The position numbers and the translations under genes were made by a program. Of a DNA stretch of 6,090 nucleotides, positions 5,241 through 6,090 are shown one piece after another. Position 1 is the stretch's first letter. Each line of letters starts with the position of its first letter. Location: the NCBI GenBank assembly GCA_035530195.1, contig DATKVG010000048.1:1-6090 (forward strand), written 5' to 3'. The notes beneath the pieces are model-generated. The model had not been told where the DNA came from and made no database searches. It saw only the letters and a list, made by a program, of their open reading frames with translations. The stretch is from JAPLKX01 sp035530195. Its GTDB lineage: Bacteria > Hydrogenedentota > Hydrogenedentia > Hydrogenedentales > SLHB01.

Positions 5241-6090
5241 ATGAAGGCTCTCGTACTGGTTGATTATGGGCGGTTCGAGTTGCGCGATGTGCCGGCGCCG
5301 GCAATCGGCCCGCACGACGTGCTCGTCCGCGTCAAAGCTTGCGGTATCTGCGGCAGCGACGTCCACGGGATGGACGGCAGCACCGGCAGGCGACGCCCGC
5401 CCGTCATCATGGGGCACGAAGCCGCCGGCGTGATTGCCGCAACCAGGCCCGACGTGGCCGGCTGGAACGAGGGCGACCGAGTCACGTTCGACTCGACGGT
5501 GTACTGTGGCGATTGCGGCTGGTGCCGTGACGGCCGGGTCAACCTGTGCGATAACAGAAGGGTGCTGGGCGTATCGTGCGCCGACTACGTGCGCGACGGC
5601 GCATTTGCGGAATACGTGGCGGTGCCGCACCATATCCTCTACCGCCTCCCGGACAACCTCCGGTTCGAGCAGGCGACGATGGTCGAGCCGCTGTCAGTAG
5701 CGGTGCATGCAACGGGGCGCGCGCCGCTGAAACCGGGCGACGGCGCGCTTGTGGTTGGCTCGGGCATGATCGGCCTGCTGATCGTGCAGACCCTGCGCGC
5801 GGCCGGTTGCGAGTGCGTTGTGGCGGTCGACGTCGATCCCGCCCGACTGGACCTCGCCCGAAAACTCGGCGCGCATCACGCCGTCAACGCGCACGATGAA
5901 ATCTCGGCCCTCGGCGCGATCATGGAACACACGGGCGGGCGCGGCGTCGACTCCGCGTTCGAAGCCGTCGGCATTACGCCCGCAATCCGGCTCGCGGTGA
6001 AATCATTATGCAAGGGTGGGTCGCTCGTGATGGTTGGGAACGTATCGCCGCAAGTCGATCTTCCGTTGCAGGACATCGTGACCCGCGAAC
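5241..6090 (+). CDS. Zinc-dependent medium-chain alcohol/polyol dehydrogenase, partial (3' end off window)
   Basis: The first 283 residues of a cytoplasmic MDR-family dehydrogenase are visible; the family is usually about 340-350 long, so roughly 60 residues are missing. It would oxidise a secondary alcohol or polyol with NAD+. Catalytic zinc ligands are C37 in CGICGSD, H59 and E60 in GHEAAG, and E149 in VEPLSVAVH. The structural zinc site is C89, C92, C95 and C103. The Rossmann loop is GSGMIG (173-178), and D197 ends the next strand, favouring NAD+ over NADP+. The overall pattern matches sorbitol/L-iditol, threonine and galactitol-1-phosphate dehydrogenases, and the substrate cannot be told apart. 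The start ATG at 5241 has a weak AAGG (5233-5236), and the gene begins 7 bases after the previous stop. It is probably the fourth gene of the operon and the only one without an export signal. Confidence 0.92.
   Translation, partial: MKALVLVDYGRFELRDVPAPAIGPHDVLVRVKACGICGSDVHGMDGSTGRRRPPVIMGHEAAGVIAATRPDVAGWNEGDRVTFDSTVYCGDCGWCRDGRVNLCDNRRVLGVSCADYVRDGAFAEYVAVPHHILYRLPDNLRFEQATMVEPLSVAVHATGRAPLKPGDGALVVGSGMIGLLIVQTLRAAGCECVVAVDVDPARLDLARKLGAHHAVNAHDEISALGAIMEHTGGRGVDSAFEAVGITPAIRLAVKSLCKGGSLVMVGNVSPQVDLPLQDIVTRE

Larger units (their letters stand above)
1201..6090 (+). other. Probable four-gene operon: sulfatase, serine hydrolase, cysteine hydrolase, dehydrogenase
   Basis: Four genes on one strand are separated by 18, 10 and 7 bases, with a ribosome binding site in each gap and no terminator-like hairpin with a T-tract between them. 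The first three products have export signals (Tat, Sec, Sec) and the fourth is cytoplasmic. Transcription presumably starts in the repeat-filled spacer upstream of 1201, but no convincing promoter could be picked. The operon may continue beyond the right edge. Confidence 0.7.

Overview
The window looks like a piece of a GC-rich environmental bacterial genome. The phylum cannot be fixed from this sequence. The style fits the PVC group or Hydrogenedentota-like lineages: an exported S1-type sulfatase, an exported isochorismatase-fold hydrolase, a secreted S12-type serine hydrolase with an extra C-terminal domain, and short dispersed hairpin repeats between and inside genes. That placement is an inference from gene style and recall of similar loci.

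Layout. Bases 1-124 hold nothing I can assign. A class I SAM-dependent methyltransferase lies on the minus strand (125-799). A gene-free stretch of about 400 bases follows (800-1200). It is not plain spacer: an outer inverted repeat (801-830 / 1156-1185) encloses an inner inverted repeat (870-922 / 1046-1097), with two more perfect hairpins between them and a separate 26-base repeat at 1095-1120. Two of the hairpins are related by compensatory base-pair changes, so the folded form appears to be selected or copied as a structure.

From 1201 to the right edge four plus-strand genes are packed with gaps of 18, 10 and 7 bases and probably form one operon. They encode a Tat-exported formylglycine sulfatase, a Sec-exported beta-lactamase-family serine hydrolase, a Sec-exported cysteine-hydrolase (isochorismatase-like) protein, and a cytoplasmic zinc-dependent medium-chain dehydrogenase of the sorbitol/threonine dehydrogenase type that runs off the window.

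Working together (inference): three exported hydrolases of different bond preference followed by a cytoplasmic polyol/sugar-type dehydrogenase suggest a catabolic cassette. It would strip sulfate and acyl or amide groups from an external substrate and oxidise the released alcohol inside the cell. No transporter, regulator or formylglycine-generating enzyme is in view. The divergent methyltransferase has no obvious link to this set. A second copy of the 26-base dispersed repeat forms the last nine codons of the isochorismatase-like gene and supplies the first base of its stop codon.
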